Positions 1 through 8,648 of a DNA stretch of 19,779 bases are shown here, piece after piece. Under the pieces are notes generated by a model that was given only the letters and a program-made list of their open reading frames with translations, had not been told where the DNA came from and made no database searches. Position numbers and translations under genes: made by a program. Source of the DNA: JANXSD01 sp043758125 (lineage in GTDB: Bacteria > Bacteroidota > Bacteroidia > AKYH767-A > OLB10); NCBI GenBank assembly GCA_043758125.1, contig JAYVOC010000194.1, forward strand, positions 1 to 19,779, given 5' to 3'. Each line of letters starts with the position of its first letter. Position 1 is the first letter of the stretch.

Positions 1-1103
1 ATGGCATATAGTGGTCCGCAAGAACTTGTACAACCCTTGGATATAAGTAAACTACTTCGTGAATTATTAATTGCATCAACCATTCGCACTTTTTGTCCGT
101 TGGTAAATGCATATTGACAAGTTTGCAAACCATAGTCCATGTAGTTTTGAAACATGTCGGGTTGATCACCTAATCCACCTAAACTTATTGCACGAAACGG
201 ATTATGTAAGTTAGAATCATCTTCATCACTAGTGCATGTATTCACTATTGAACCGCAGGAAACAGGAGTTGTAGAATTATCGGGAGGAGTATCACAAACA
301 TGATCGCCATCTGCCAAGCAATCGTTATTTGCACATCCTCCATTAAACGTGTGATACAATCCTAAATAATGTCCTGCTTCATGAATATGAATTTTCGAAT
401 TATCTGTTGATGAACCAAACCATCTTGCTTCATTTACAATTCCATCTTCTGGCCGCCCATGTGAAGATGGAAAATACGCGTAACCAGCAATACTACTTCC
501 TAAACTTACAGAAGTTATTTCATTTACAAGAAATATATTTAGGTAATTATAAGGATTCCAGCTAACAGTTTTAATTAATGCATCATCTGTTTCTGCAACC
601 ATATTGGTAAATGTGGAAACCATTCTGGTAATTCCTGTAGTTGGTAAACCGGATGGATCCTGTTGAGCTAAACAAAATTGAATGCCTGTTGCTACACCTT
701 TAATGTTGTAATAGGCTCCGCTATTATTAAATGCGTCATTTAAGTCTTGAATCCCTTGAATAATTTGTTGATCAGAAATATTCTCCGGGCCATTGTTATG
801 AATTACGTGAACAACAACAGGAATATTAATTGTTGTTGTTGTAAGTTGCTTGTTTGCATTATCATTACTTTCTGCTTTTTTGTAGAGAAGATTGTTTATT
901 TCATTTTCTCGAGCTATCAATTCAGGATGCAACTTAGCTAATACTGATTGCATTTTATCTGACAAGCATGCCTGAGTTGGCTGCAAACTATTATTTGAAA
1001 CATTTATAGTACGAGAAGGTATTGGATAAGATTGTGCTAATAAAAAGTTAGCATTTAATAAAAAATAAAAAATTAGCGCACATACATTGATAGCTCTTCT
1101 CAT
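1..1103 (-). CDS. Secreted M43 family (cytophagalysin/pappalysin-like) zinc metalloprotease, 3' end outside the window
   Basis: Read on the minus strand from an ATG at 1101-1103, this frame stays open for 367 codons to the window edge, so the C-terminus is missing. Residues 1-23 look like a signal peptide (basic MRRAIN, hydrophobic core LIFYFLL, then LLAQS). The zinc site HEAGHYLGLYH begins at residue 241 (bases 353-383) and matches HExxHxxGxxH of metzincins. It is followed by the TFNGGC and CDTPPD segments typical of the M43 family. The Met-turn NYMDYG lies about 75 residues later, near base 130-147. It should hydrolyse peptide bonds outside the cell or at the cell surface. Relatives in Bacteroidota usually continue into extra domains and a T9SS sorting domain, which would lie off the window. 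Family assignment is firm; substrate is unknown. Confidence 0.9.
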   Translation of the reverse strand, partial: MRRAINVCALIFYFLLNANFLLAQSYPIPSRTINVSNNSLQPTQACLSDKMQSVLAKLHPELIARENEINNLLYKKAESNDNANKQLTTTTINIPVVVHVIHNNGPENISDQQIIQGIQDLNDAFNNSGAYYNIKGVATGIQFCLAQQDPSGLPTTGITRMVSTFTNMVAETDDALIKTVSWNPYNYLNIFLVNEITSVSLGSSIAGYAYFPSSHGRPEDGIVNEARWFGSSTDNSKIHIHEAGHYLGLYHTFNGGCANNDCLADGDHVCDTPPDNSTTPVSCGSIVNTCTSDEDDSNLHNPFRAISLGGLGDQPDMFQNYMDYGLQTCQYAFTNGQKVRMVDAINNSRSSLLISKGCTSSCGPLYA

Positions 1104-1224
1104 AAAGATAGTTTTAGTTCCAGTTATGAAGTTAGTGTAGCCAGAGAAATAAAAGTTTCAAAAAAATTTAAATAAAAAAATAGTGTCTAAAAATTTTATT
1201 GAAGCAAAAAAGAATGGTGACGAA

Positions 1225-2472
1225 TTAAATTGATGGGTAATTCAATCTCAAATAACTCATAATAACATCAGTTCCACCTTTACGATCAGTGATGAACTGC
1301 TTATTGATTTCTGCAATTTGATTTCGTTTTGAATTATCGATTGAAAACAATTCATAATAGTGTTGTAACTCTTTTGCATTATTTATTACGAATGCTCCTT
1401 TTAGTTTTACAAGGTCGCGTGCTTCGCGAAACTTCTCATAATTTAGTCCGAAGAAAACTGGAATACGAAATACAACGGCTTCCAAAATATTATGAATGCC
1501 TTTACTAAATCCTCCTCCTATGTAAGCATAATCTGCAAACTGATAAAGTTTAGATAATAATCCTACATTATCGATGACCAACACTTCACAACTTTCACTT
1601 TCGCCATTTTTTAGTTCTGAATAAAAACAAACATTTTGGTTGATGGCATTTTTTAACTTCAGTAATTGCGAAGTATTTATTTCATGAGGTGCAATAATAA
1701 ATTTTAGTCCTATTGGTTTTTGGTTGATAAACGAAATCAATAAATCCTCATCGATTGGCCATGTACTTCCACAAACCATTATCTGTTTATTTGCACAATA
1801 CTTTTCTACTTCTGGCAATGAACATTGTTGTAAACTATTTGCAAATACTCTATCAAAGCGTGTATCACCGCTTACCGTTACATTTGTAATTCTTTCTTTG
1901 TACAATAGCTGTAATGATTCTTGATCTTGAACAAAGAGATGTGTAAATCGCAATAATATTTTGCGAAAGAAATTTCCCAATGAATGAAAAAATATTTGTC
2001 CGGGGCGAAAGATTGCAGAGACGCAGAAGTAAGGAATTTTTCGATCTTGTAATTCTTTTCCATAGAAATACCAAAATTCATATTTTACAAAAAATGCTAA
2101 ATCAGGATTTACTAAGTCGAGAAATTTTTTACTTCTTATAGGACCATCTAAAGGCAAATAAGAAATGTAATCGGCAATAGGATCATTCTTTTTTACATTG
2201 TATCCACTAGGTGAAAAAAAAGTAAGAACAATTTTATGGTTTGGATATTCTTTTTTTATTGCTTCTAATACAGGGCGACCTTGTTCAAACTCACCAAGGG
2301 AAGAGCAATGAAACCAAATTCGTTTTTCTTGTTTGTCTGTAAACTTTTCAGATAAATTGCGTTGCCAATCCCGACGACCAACTATCCATTCCTTTGCTTT
2401 AGGATTAAATAATGTAGCTACTCGAATTGCAAAACCATAAGCTCTTACACCTAAAAGGTAGAGTATCCACAT
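1225..2472 (-). CDS. kdtA: 3-deoxy-D-manno-octulosonic acid (Kdo) transferase, GT30
   Basis: This 415-residue protein matches the WaaA/KdtA family in length (E. coli enzyme about 425). It transfers Kdo from CMP-Kdo to lipid IVA at the inner membrane during LPS core synthesis. The hydrophobic N-terminus (MWILYLLGVRAYGFAI) would anchor it. The segment FHCSSLGEFEQGRP at 54-67 carries the conserved S-x-GE, with Glu61 in the place of the catalytic base. LTFFSPSGYN follows at about 83-92. The C-terminal half has GGGFSKGIHNILEA and the PVFFGLNYEKFREA stretch expected around the CMP-Kdo site. The ATG start is 3 bases after the stop of the upstream envelope-protein gene, so the two are probably cotranscribed. 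The gene is intact. Confidence 0.93.
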   Translation of the reverse strand: MWILYLLGVRAYGFAIRVATLFNPKAKEWIVGRRDWQRNLSEKFTDKQEKRIWFHCSSLGEFEQGRPVLEAIKKEYPNHKIVLTFFSPSGYNVKKNDPIADYISYLPLDGPIRSKKFLDLVNPDLAFFVKYEFWYFYGKELQDRKIPYFCVSAIFRPGQIFFHSLGNFFRKILLRFTHLFVQDQESLQLLYKERITNVTVSGDTRFDRVFANSLQQCSLPEVEKYCANKQIMVCGSTWPIDEDLLISFINQKPIGLKFIIAPHEINTSQLLKLKNAINQNVCFYSELKNGESESCEVLVIDNVGLLSKLYQFADYAYIGGGFSKGIHNILEAVVFRIPVFFGLNYEKFREARDLVKLKGAFVINNAKELQHYYELFSIDNSKRNQIAEINKQFITDRKGGTDVIMSYLRLNYPSI

Positions 2473-2475
2473 CTG

Positions 2476-3243
2476 CTAATACGTGTAAAATTTATCGGGT
2501 GCTTGTTTGTAAATTGGCAAGATCCAACCAAAACGTAATCCTAAGAGTAAATCTAGTCGTTTCTTTGTATCTGGTCCTTTTGTATTAAAGTTATAGTCGC
2601 GCCTACCTTGTGTAAATCCTTGTACTGCTTCAATACCTCCGAAGAAATTCACCAATCTACTTGTTCCTGTATACAGATAACCGGCGAATTCTCTAATAGC
2701 CAAACCATTTGTTAGATGATCATATCCTTTAACGTAATCACCTTGAAGAGAAGGTACTGTTCCGAGTTTATCTTTAACACTAATTTTATGTTGAATAAAT
2801 CCTGCTCCCGCTTGAACATAAAATCCACAATTAGGATTGGGCTTTTTCACAGGGAATAATTTTCCGATCGAAAGTGTTAAATAATATCCTCGTTCAGCGA
2901 TTAATATATTGCCATAATATCCTGATGAACCAATCACGAAACCTTGTGAAGTAGCGATTCCAGTAAATAAATCTGGCTCATTAAATCTATTTCCAAAAAA
3001 GAAATAACCATCGCCAACAATCATCCAATTCGACCTTCTCTTAACAGTTACTGTTAATCCGACAGATGAATTTGCACCAAAACGTTTGGCCATATCACCA
3101 GCAGGAATTTGATATCCATAGGATGGAGCGAACAAAACCATGTTTAGTGAGGAGTCACGAATACTGTATTGAGCATTCGCTATTTGAGATCCTGAAAGCA
3201 TGCCGATTACCAGCAGCAGGTATAATTTTAGGTGTTTCTGCAC
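2476..3243 (-). CDS. Conserved Bacteroidota envelope protein, probable outer-membrane beta-barrel, unknown function
   Basis: A 255-residue protein with a clear signal peptide (MQKHLKLYLLLVIGML, cleavage near ANAQ-YS). The rest alternates polar and aromatic residues with many Gly and Tyr, and ends in a strand with terminal aromatic residues (PDKFYTY), as in small outer-membrane barrels. I recognise the family as a conserved uncharacterised Bacteroidota protein (SIRDSSL near the start, PNPNCGFYVQAGAGF and GVTQ-like GFTQGRRDYNF later), but no function is known to me. The start is a GTG: the in-frame upstream codons run into a stop, and the only internal ATG (codon 15) would destroy the signal peptide. 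It ends 3 bases before kdtA and probably heads that operon. Confidence 0.75.
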   Translation of the reverse strand: MQKHLKLYLLLVIGMLSGSQIANAQYSIRDSSLNMVLFAPSYGYQIPAGDMAKRFGANSSVGLTVTVKRRSNWMIVGDGYFFFGNRFNEPDLFTGIATSQGFVIGSSGYYGNILIAERGYYLTLSIGKLFPVKKPNPNCGFYVQAGAGFIQHKISVKDKLGTVPSLQGDYVKGYDHLTNGLAIREFAGYLYTGTSRLVNFFGGIEAVQGFTQGRRDYNFNTKGPDTKKRLDLLLGLRFGWILPIYKQAPDKFYTY

Positions 3244-3302
3244 GATGCTAAAATAGGTAATTTACAGAGGATAACAACTAATAGTAAACGTAGAAAAAAA
3301 TG

Positions 3303-3310
3303 TATCTTCG
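3303..3310 (+). promoter_or_regulatory. Putative -7 element of the nucleotide-sugar operon
   Basis: The octamer TATCTTCG matches the Bacteroidota -7 consensus TAnnTTTG at all but one fixed position. It lies 75 bases before the wbpE start, in the 141-base gap between divergent genes. No convincing TTTG -33 box is seen at the usual 19-21 base spacing, so the call is tentative. Confidence 0.4.
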
Positions 3311-3384
3311 CCCTAACAATTAAAAAAAACGATCAAAATTGCAATTCTCCCTCTGAAATGTGATTTCGAAACCTTGAATATCCT

Positions 3385-4524
3385 ATGGAAACGCTAAAAA
3401 AAATGGCTATGGTCGACCTTATCGGCCAATACAAAAAAATTCAAGAAGAAGTAGATTCTGCAATTATGAGTGTGGTTCATTCTTCGGCTTATATAAATGG
3501 CCCTGAAGTAAAAGCTTTCGCCAAAGAGCTCGAAGAATACCTCGATGTGAAGCATGTAATTCCTTGTGCAAATGGTACTGATGCTCTTCAAATTGCGATG
3601 ATGGCACTCAATTTTAAGCCAGGTGATGAAATTATCACAGCAAGTTTCACTTATGTAGCTACTGCGGAAGTGATAGCTTTATTAAAATTAAAACCGGTGC
3701 TTGTAGATGTTGATCCTGAAACATTTACTATTGATTGTGATGCATTAGAGCGTGCCATAACACCTCGTACAGTTGCTATTGTTCCTGTTCATCTATTCGG
3801 ACAGTGTGCGAACATGCAACGAATAATGGAAATTGCAAACGCTCATAATTTATATGTGATTGAAGATACTGCTCAGGCAATTGGTGCAGAATACACTATG
3901 GCAAATGGTCTTACTCACAAAGCTGGAACTATCGGGACTATTGGGACTACGTCGTTCTTTCCTTCAAAAAATTTGGGCTGTATGGGTGATGGCGGTGCTA
4001 TCTTTACTAATGATGACGTGATCGCAGCTAAAATTCGTGTGATAGCGAATCATGGTCAAACGGAATTGTATCATCATGGTGAAATTGGTGTAAACTCTCG
4101 TTTGGATAGTATTCAAGCTGCGATTTTACGCGTTAAGTTACGTAAACTTGATAATTATTGTGAGGCTCGTCAGTTCGCTGCGGCATTTTATGATAAAGCA
4201 TTTGAAAACAATCCGCGATTAAAAACTCCAGCGAAGTGGGAAAATACTACGCACGTTTATCATCAATATACTTTAGTATTAAATGGTGTAAGTCGTACTG
4301 CAATGCGTGAATTTTTAGAGACGAAAGGAATTCCATCCATGATTTATTATCCAATTCCATTGCACATGCAGAAAGCATATACTGATCCGCGTTACAAACA
4401 TGGCGACTTCCCTGTTACAGAACAATTGTGCAATCATGTACTTTCATTGCCAATGCATACAGAGTTGACAACAGACGATTTACAACACATCACTTCTTCG
4501 GTACTTGAGTTCGTTAACAAATAA
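3385..4524 (+). CDS. wbpE: UDP-2-acetamido-2-deoxy-3-oxo-glucuronate aminotransferase (DegT/DnrJ/EryC1/StrS family)
   Basis: A 379-residue PLP-dependent sugar aminotransferase. WbpE uses glutamate to aminate C3 of the 3-keto sugar made by WbpB, giving UDP-GlcNAc(3NH2)A. Visible motifs: CANGTDALQIA at 61-71 (phosphate-binding turn), SFTYVATAE at 87-95, the EDTAQAIGAEY region at 160-170 with the Asp that pairs with the PLP pyridine nitrogen, and SFFPSKNLGCMGDGGAI at 190-206 with Lys195 as the Schiff-base lysine. The HYPIP-type motif appears as YYPIPLH near 337. The resemblance to Pseudomonas WbpE extends along the whole chain, and the matching wbpD, wbpB and wbpA genes lie downstream, which supports this assignment over general WecE/ArnB-like enzymes. 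The ATG at 3385 is chosen, though Met7 (3403) is also possible. Confidence 0.87.
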   Translation: METLKKMAMVDLIGQYKKIQEEVDSAIMSVVHSSAYINGPEVKAFAKELEEYLDVKHVIPCANGTDALQIAMMALNFKPGDEIITASFTYVATAEVIALLKLKPVLVDVDPETFTIDCDALERAITPRTVAIVPVHLFGQCANMQRIMEIANAHNLYVIEDTAQAIGAEYTMANGLTHKAGTIGTIGTTSFFPSKNLGCMGDGGAIFTNDDVIAAKIRVIANHGQTELYHHGEIGVNSRLDSIQAAILRVKLRKLDNYCEARQFAAAFYDKAFENNPRLKTPAKWENTTHVYHQYTLVLNGVSRTAMREFLETKGIPSMIYYPIPLHMQKAYTDPRYKHGDFPVTEQLCNHVLSLPMHTELTTDDLQHITSSVLEFVNK

Positions 4525-4526
4525 GT

Positions 4527-4553
4527 ATTCCATGAAACATTACTTTGTGGAAT
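4527..4553 (+). other. Imperfect hairpin between wbpE and ugd
   Basis: ATTCCA (4527-4532) and TGGAAT (4548-4553) are perfect inverted arms, and AAA (4535-4537) can pair with TTT (4544-4546). It starts 2 bases after the wbpE stop. No T-run follows, so it may be a weak attenuator or mRNA-stabilising structure rather than a terminator. Confidence 0.3.
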
Positions 4554-4595
4554 TAGTATAAATCATCCATAAAGAACTAATAAAATTCAATCACT

Positions 4596-5927
4596 ATGAA
4601 TATTGCAGTTGTAGGTACCGGATATGTAGGCTTAGTAACTGGAACATGTTTCGCAGAAATGGGAAATCATGTTACATGTGTTGATATTGACGCTAATAAA
4701 GTAGAAAGAATGCGTGATGGAAAAATTCCCATTTACGAACCACATCTTGATGTTTTATTCGAACGTAATATCAAGCAAGGTCGTCTTCAATTTACTACTA
4801 ATTTAGAAGAAGCAATTGCAGATGCGCAAATAATTTTTCTTGCTCTTCCAACACCTCCAGGCGAAGATGGTTCCGCTGATTTATCCTACATTTTAGGTGT
4901 ATCAAATCAGTTAGGAAAGCTTATTAAAGAATACAAAATCGTTATCAATAAAAGTACAGTTCCTGTGGGTACTGCCGAAAAAGTTCGTGAAGCAATTTCA
5001 AAAAGTTGTAGCGTTCATTATGATGTAGTTTCTAATCCAGAATTTTTACGTGAAGGTTTTGCTGTTGATGATTTCATGAAACCTGATCGTGTTGTTATTG
5101 GTACACGTTCAGAAAAAGCAAAGAAGATTTTGAGTGATCTTTATGCTCCGTTTGTACGTCAGGGAAATCCAATTTATTTTATGGATGAACGTTCGTCGGA
5201 GTTAACAAAGTATGCAGCAAATGCGTTTCTTGCAACAAAGATTACTTTCATGAATGAGATTTCAAATCTTTGTGAAAAAGTTGGTGCTAACGTTGATGCA
5301 ATTCGTATCGGTATTGGATCTGATTCTCGAATTGGAAAGCGTTTTCTTTTTGCAGGTATTGGATATGGCGGAAGTTGTTTTCCTAAAGATGTACAAGCTC
5401 TTTACAGAACATCCACTGAATACAACTATGATTTTAAATTATTAAATTCGGTGATGCAAGTTAATGATCGTCAGAAAACTGTTATCGTTGATAAATTACG
5501 TGCCTATTTTGATGGGAATTTAGAAGGAAAAAAATTCGCAGTATGGGGATTAGCATTTAAACCAGATACTGATGATATTCGTGAGTCTCCAGCTTTACAT
5601 ATTATTAAAGAATTAATTGCTGCAGGAGCTTCAATTAGTGCATTTGATCCAGAGGCGATGGAGAATGTGAAAAAAACTATGGGTGAAGTGATCCATTATG
5701 CTAATGATCCTTACGATACTTTACAAGATGCGGATGCGTTATTGATAGCTACTGAATGGGCATTATTCCGTACTCCTGATTTTGAGCGTATGAAAAACTT
5801 AATGAAAGGAAAGGTAATATTTGATGGTCGTAATTTATATGATCTGCAAAGAATGTCAGAGATGGGCTTCTATTATAATAGCATGGGTCGTGAAGTGGTT
5901 TCCCCACAAATTCCAGCGTTCTCTTAA
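4596..5927 (+). CDS. ugd: UDP-glucose 6-dehydrogenase
   Basis: A 443-residue enzyme that oxidises UDP-glucose to UDP-glucuronate with two NAD+. The N-terminal Rossmann motif VGTGYVGLVTGTCFAE (6-21) is the classic Ugd/TuaD form. NPEFLREGFAVDDF (147-160) and the substrate lysine in ELTKYAANAFLATK (202-215) are present. The catalytic cysteine is Cys261 in GYGGSCFPKDVQAL (257-269). The C-terminal UDP-binding domain has FAVWGLAFKPDTDDIRESPA. Length and motifs are complete. It lies 71 bases after wbpE and only 12 bases before the decarboxylase that uses its product, so the two make UDP-xylose precursors together. It is distinct from the second dehydrogenase at 8641, which belongs to the HexNAc branch. 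Confidence 0.95.
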   Translation: MNIAVVGTGYVGLVTGTCFAEMGNHVTCVDIDANKVERMRDGKIPIYEPHLDVLFERNIKQGRLQFTTNLEEAIADAQIIFLALPTPPGEDGSADLSYILGVSNQLGKLIKEYKIVINKSTVPVGTAEKVREAISKSCSVHYDVVSNPEFLREGFAVDDFMKPDRVVIGTRSEKAKKILSDLYAPFVRQGNPIYFMDERSSELTKYAANAFLATKITFMNEISNLCEKVGANVDAIRIGIGSDSRIGKRFLFAGIGYGGSCFPKDVQALYRTSTEYNYDFKLLNSVMQVNDRQKTVIVDKLRAYFDGNLEGKKFAVWGLAFKPDTDDIRESPALHIIKELIAAGASISAFDPEAMENVKKTMGEVIHYANDPYDTLQDADALLIATEWALFRTPDFERMKNLMKGKVIFDGRNLYDLQRMSEMGFYYNSMGREVVSPQIPAFS

Positions 5928-5939
5928 TTAAAAATACTT

Positions 5940-6914
5940 ATGGCGAATAAGCGCGTACTTATCACCGGTGCAGCCGGATTTCTTGGCTCACATCTATGTG
6001 ATCGATTTATTAAAGAAGGTTATGATGTTGTTGGTATGGATAACCTGATTACAGGAGATCTTCGAAATATCGAACACTTATTTAAACTTAAAGAGTTTGA
6101 ATTTTATAATCATGATGTAAGTAAGTTCGTTCATGTACCAGGTCCGATTGACTATATTTTACATTTCGCATCTCCGGCAAGTCCGATAGATTATTTAAAA
6201 ATACCTATTCAAACATTAAAAGTAGGTTCATTAGGAACACATAACTTATTAGGATTTGCACGTGTAAAAAAAGCACGAATTCTTGTAGCATCAACGAGCG
6301 AAGTTTATGGCGACCCAACAGTTCATCCGCAAACGGAAGAGTATTGGGGAAATGTAAATCCTATCGGTCCACGAGGTGTGTACGATGAAGCAAAGCGATT
6401 CCAAGAAGCTATCACAATGGCTTATCATACGTATCATGGTTTAGAAACAAGAATCATTCGTATCTTTAATACGTATGGTCCTCGGATGCGACTAAATGAT
6501 GGACGAGTATTACCAGCATTCATTGGACAAGCATTACGTGGAGAAGACTTAACTGTTTTTGGTGATGGTAGTCAAACGAGATCTTTTTGCTATGTTGATG
6601 ATTTAGTGGAAGGCATTTATCGTTTGTTAAAAAGCGATTATGTTTATCCTGTAAATGTTGGCAATCCTGCTGAAATCACTATCGCTCAATTTGGCGAAGA
6701 AATTATTAAGCTTACAGGAACAAAGCAAAAATTGATTTATAAGTCATTGCCTCAAGATGATCCCAAGCAACGAAAACCTGATATTTCACGTGCACAAGAA
6801 ATTCTCAATTGGGAACCAAAAATAAATCGTGAAGAGGGATTGAAATTGACTTACGCATATTTCAAAAGTCTTCCTCAAGAAGATTTGTATCGCACAGCAC
6901 ACAGATTTGATTAA
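5940..6914 (+). CDS. uxs: UDP-glucuronate decarboxylase (UDP-xylose synthase)
   Basis: A 324-residue extended short-chain dehydrogenase (SDR). It decarboxylates UDP-glucuronate to UDP-xylose through a 4-keto intermediate. The NAD motif GAAGFLGSHLCDRF is at 10-23. The hallmark HFASPASPIDY (75-85) and STSEVYGDP (118-126, with Glu121) distinguish UXS from epimerases. The catalytic pair is Tyr148 and Lys152 in RGVYDEAKRFQE. RIFNTYGPRM and GDGSQTRSFCYVDDLVEG follow as expected for the family. No N-terminal membrane segment is present, as in bacterial cytosolic forms. The very short spacing after ugd puts it in the same transcript. A UDP-4-keto-pentose synthase without final reduction cannot be excluded from sequence alone. 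Confidence 0.9.
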   Translation: MANKRVLITGAAGFLGSHLCDRFIKEGYDVVGMDNLITGDLRNIEHLFKLKEFEFYNHDVSKFVHVPGPIDYILHFASPASPIDYLKIPIQTLKVGSLGTHNLLGFARVKKARILVASTSEVYGDPTVHPQTEEYWGNVNPIGPRGVYDEAKRFQEAITMAYHTYHGLETRIIRIFNTYGPRMRLNDGRVLPAFIGQALRGEDLTVFGDGSQTRSFCYVDDLVEGIYRLLKSDYVYPVNVGNPAEITIAQFGEEIIKLTGTKQKLIYKSLPQDDPKQRKPDISRAQEILNWEPKINREEGLKLTYAYFKSLPQEDLYRTAHRFD

Positions 6915-7010
6915 TATAAATTGTTTAGCAATTATACCTCTTCCTAAATTTAATTCTTAGTGAATGAAGTATTAAAAAAATTGTAAAAACAAAATTGAAT
7001 TATAATTTAA

Positions 7011-7583
7011 ATGGAATATAACGCACATCCAAGCGCTATCATCGACGAAGGTTGTGTTATTGGCAAAGGAACTAAAATTTGGCATTTTTCGCATATCATG
7101 TCGCATTGTATTATTGGTGAAAATTGCAATATCGGACAAAATGTTGTTGTGTCACCAGATGTTATTTTAGGTAATAATGTTAAGGTTCAAAATAATGTTT
7201 CAATTTATACAGGAGTAACGTGCGAAGACGATGTTTTTCTTGGCCCTAGCATTGTATTCACGAATGTTTTCAATCCGAGAAGTGCTATTAGTCGTAAGGA
7301 TGCTTATTTAAAAACAATTGTAAAAAGAGGTGCAACTATTGGCGCTAATGCAACGATAGTTTGTGGAAACCCTATTGGAAAATTTGCGTTTATAGGTGCT
7401 GGTGCTGTTGTTACAAAAGAAGTACCTGATTACGCATTAGTGATTGGCAACCCTGCTCGTCAAAGAGGATGGATGAGTGAATATGGGTACAAGCTTAACT
7501 TCGATAATGAAGGTTTTGCTGTATGCGATGAGAGTAAAGAAAAGTATCAGTTGAAAAATAATATAGTAAGCAAGATTGCTTAA
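7011..7583 (+). CDS. wbpD: UDP-GlcNAc(3NH2)A N-acetyltransferase, left-handed beta-helix
   Basis: A 190-residue hexapeptide-repeat acetyltransferase. It uses acetyl-CoA to acetylate the C3 amine produced by WbpE. The chain shows rungs of the [LIV]-G-x-x form (VIGKGTKIW, IIGENCNIG, ILGNNVKVQ), an insertion loop VFTNVFNPRSAISRKD at about 83-98, and RGATIGANATIVCG further on. This layout and the C-terminal VIGNPARQRGWMSEYG closely follow Pseudomonas WbpD. The first residues (MEYNAHPSAIIDEGCVIG) also match the family. It lies 3 bases before wbpB. The 96-base gap upstream is the largest break so far in the cluster and is AT-rich, so a separate promoter is possible but not evident. Confidence 0.9.
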   Translation: MEYNAHPSAIIDEGCVIGKGTKIWHFSHIMSHCIIGENCNIGQNVVVSPDVILGNNVKVQNNVSIYTGVTCEDDVFLGPSIVFTNVFNPRSAISRKDAYLKTIVKRGATIGANATIVCGNPIGKFAFIGAGAVVTKEVPDYALVIGNPARQRGWMSEYGYKLNFDNEGFAVCDESKEKYQLKNNIVSKIA

Positions 7584-7586
7584 TTT

Positions 7587-8648
7587 ATGACAAATTACGA
7601 TAATCGTAAAATTCGTTTCGCCATTGTTGGATGCGGGCATATCGGACTTCGTCATGCGGAGATGATACACCGTCATCCTGAAGCGGAATTAATTGCGCTT
7701 TGTGATATTCGTAATAAAGAAGAAATAAATTTAAACGGTTATAGTTCTATTCCATTTTTCAATTCAATTGATGAGATGCTTGATAGCGTTGCGGGTATTG
7801 ATGTTGTTTGTGTTTGTACTCCAAATGGACTGCATGCTGAACATTCTTTAAAAGCATTATCAAAGCAACTTCATGTAGTTTGTGAAAAGCCAATGGCCAT
7901 TACAAAAGCAGATTGCGAAAAAATTATTTATAAAGCATTACAAGTTTCACGACAAGTTTTTGGCGTGATGCAAAATCGATATTCACCACCTTCAGAGTGG
8001 TTGAAAGAAGTAGTAGATAAAAATATTATTGGCGATATTTTTATGGTTCAACTAAATTGTTATTGGAATCGCGATGAACGCTATTATCAAAAAGGATTGT
8101 GGAAAGGAAGTTCTGATCTTGATGGTGGAACTTTATTTACACAGTTTTCTCACTTTATAGATATCATGTATTGGGTATTTGGTGATATTTCCGACATACA
8201 AGGAATGTTTGCAGATTTTAATCATCAACAGCTTACTGCTTTTGAAGATTCGGGATTTGTAAATTTTAAATTTGTTAACGGAGGAATGGGATCAATAAAT
8301 TATTCAACGTCGGTATGGGGAAATAATTTAGAAAGCAGTATTACTGTTATAGGAAAAAATGGCAGCCTGAAAATTGGTGGTCAATACATGAATGAAGTTG
8401 ATTATTGCAATATTAAAGATTACCAAATGCCCGTATTAGCCCCTGTAAATCCTGCTAATGATTACGGCCATTATAAAGGATCGGCAGCGAATCATCATTT
8501 CATTATTGAAAATGTAATTGATTCATTAAAAGAAAGAACAACAATGACTACTAACGCCCTCGAAGGATTGAAAGTGGTTGATATAATAGAACGCATTTAC
8601 TCGCTTCGCAAATTAAATAAACCGGAAATACGCTTTCGCAATGTATAA
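7587..8648 (+). CDS. wbpB: UDP-GlcNAcA 3-dehydrogenase, Gfo/Idh/MocA family (WbpB/WlbA type)
   Basis: A 353-residue NAD-dependent oxidoreductase. In this pathway it oxidises C3 of UDP-GlcNAcA so that WbpE can aminate it. The N-terminal Rossmann motif is IVGCGHIGLRHAEMI (13-27), and the active-site CEKPMA with the conserved Lys is at 99-104. A Gfo/Idh/MocA C-terminal sheet domain follows (GGTLFTQFSHFIDIMYWVFG). At 353 residues it is nearer to Bordetella WlbA (about 350) than to Pseudomonas WbpB (about 316). Some WlbA/WbpB enzymes recycle NAD with 2-oxoglutarate and others do not; the sequence alone does not tell me which this is. Context (wbpD 3 bases upstream, wbpA overlapping by 8 bases downstream) is the main evidence for the substrate. 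Confidence 0.8.
   Translation: MTNYDNRKIRFAIVGCGHIGLRHAEMIHRHPEAELIALCDIRNKEEINLNGYSSIPFFNSIDEMLDSVAGIDVVCVCTPNGLHAEHSLKALSKQLHVVCEKPMAITKADCEKIIYKALQVSRQVFGVMQNRYSPPSEWLKEVVDKNIIGDIFMVQLNCYWNRDERYYQKGLWKGSSDLDGGTLFTQFSHFIDIMYWVFGDISDIQGMFADFNHQQLTAFEDSGFVNFKFVNGGMGSINYSTSVWGNNLESSITVIGKNGSLKIGGQYMNEVDYCNIKDYQMPVLAPVNPANDYGHYKGSAANHHFIIENVIDSLKERTTMTTNALEGLKVVDIIERIYSLRKLNKPEIRFRNV

Noticed and set aside
747..941. Plus-strand frame of 64 codons
   Set aside because: It is antisense to the M43 protease, whose motifs are strong, and its translation is low-complexity (Asn, Cys, Phe runs).
7437..7676. Minus-strand frame of 79 codons
   Set aside because: Spans the wbpD/wbpB junction on the other strand, where both real genes have clear motifs.
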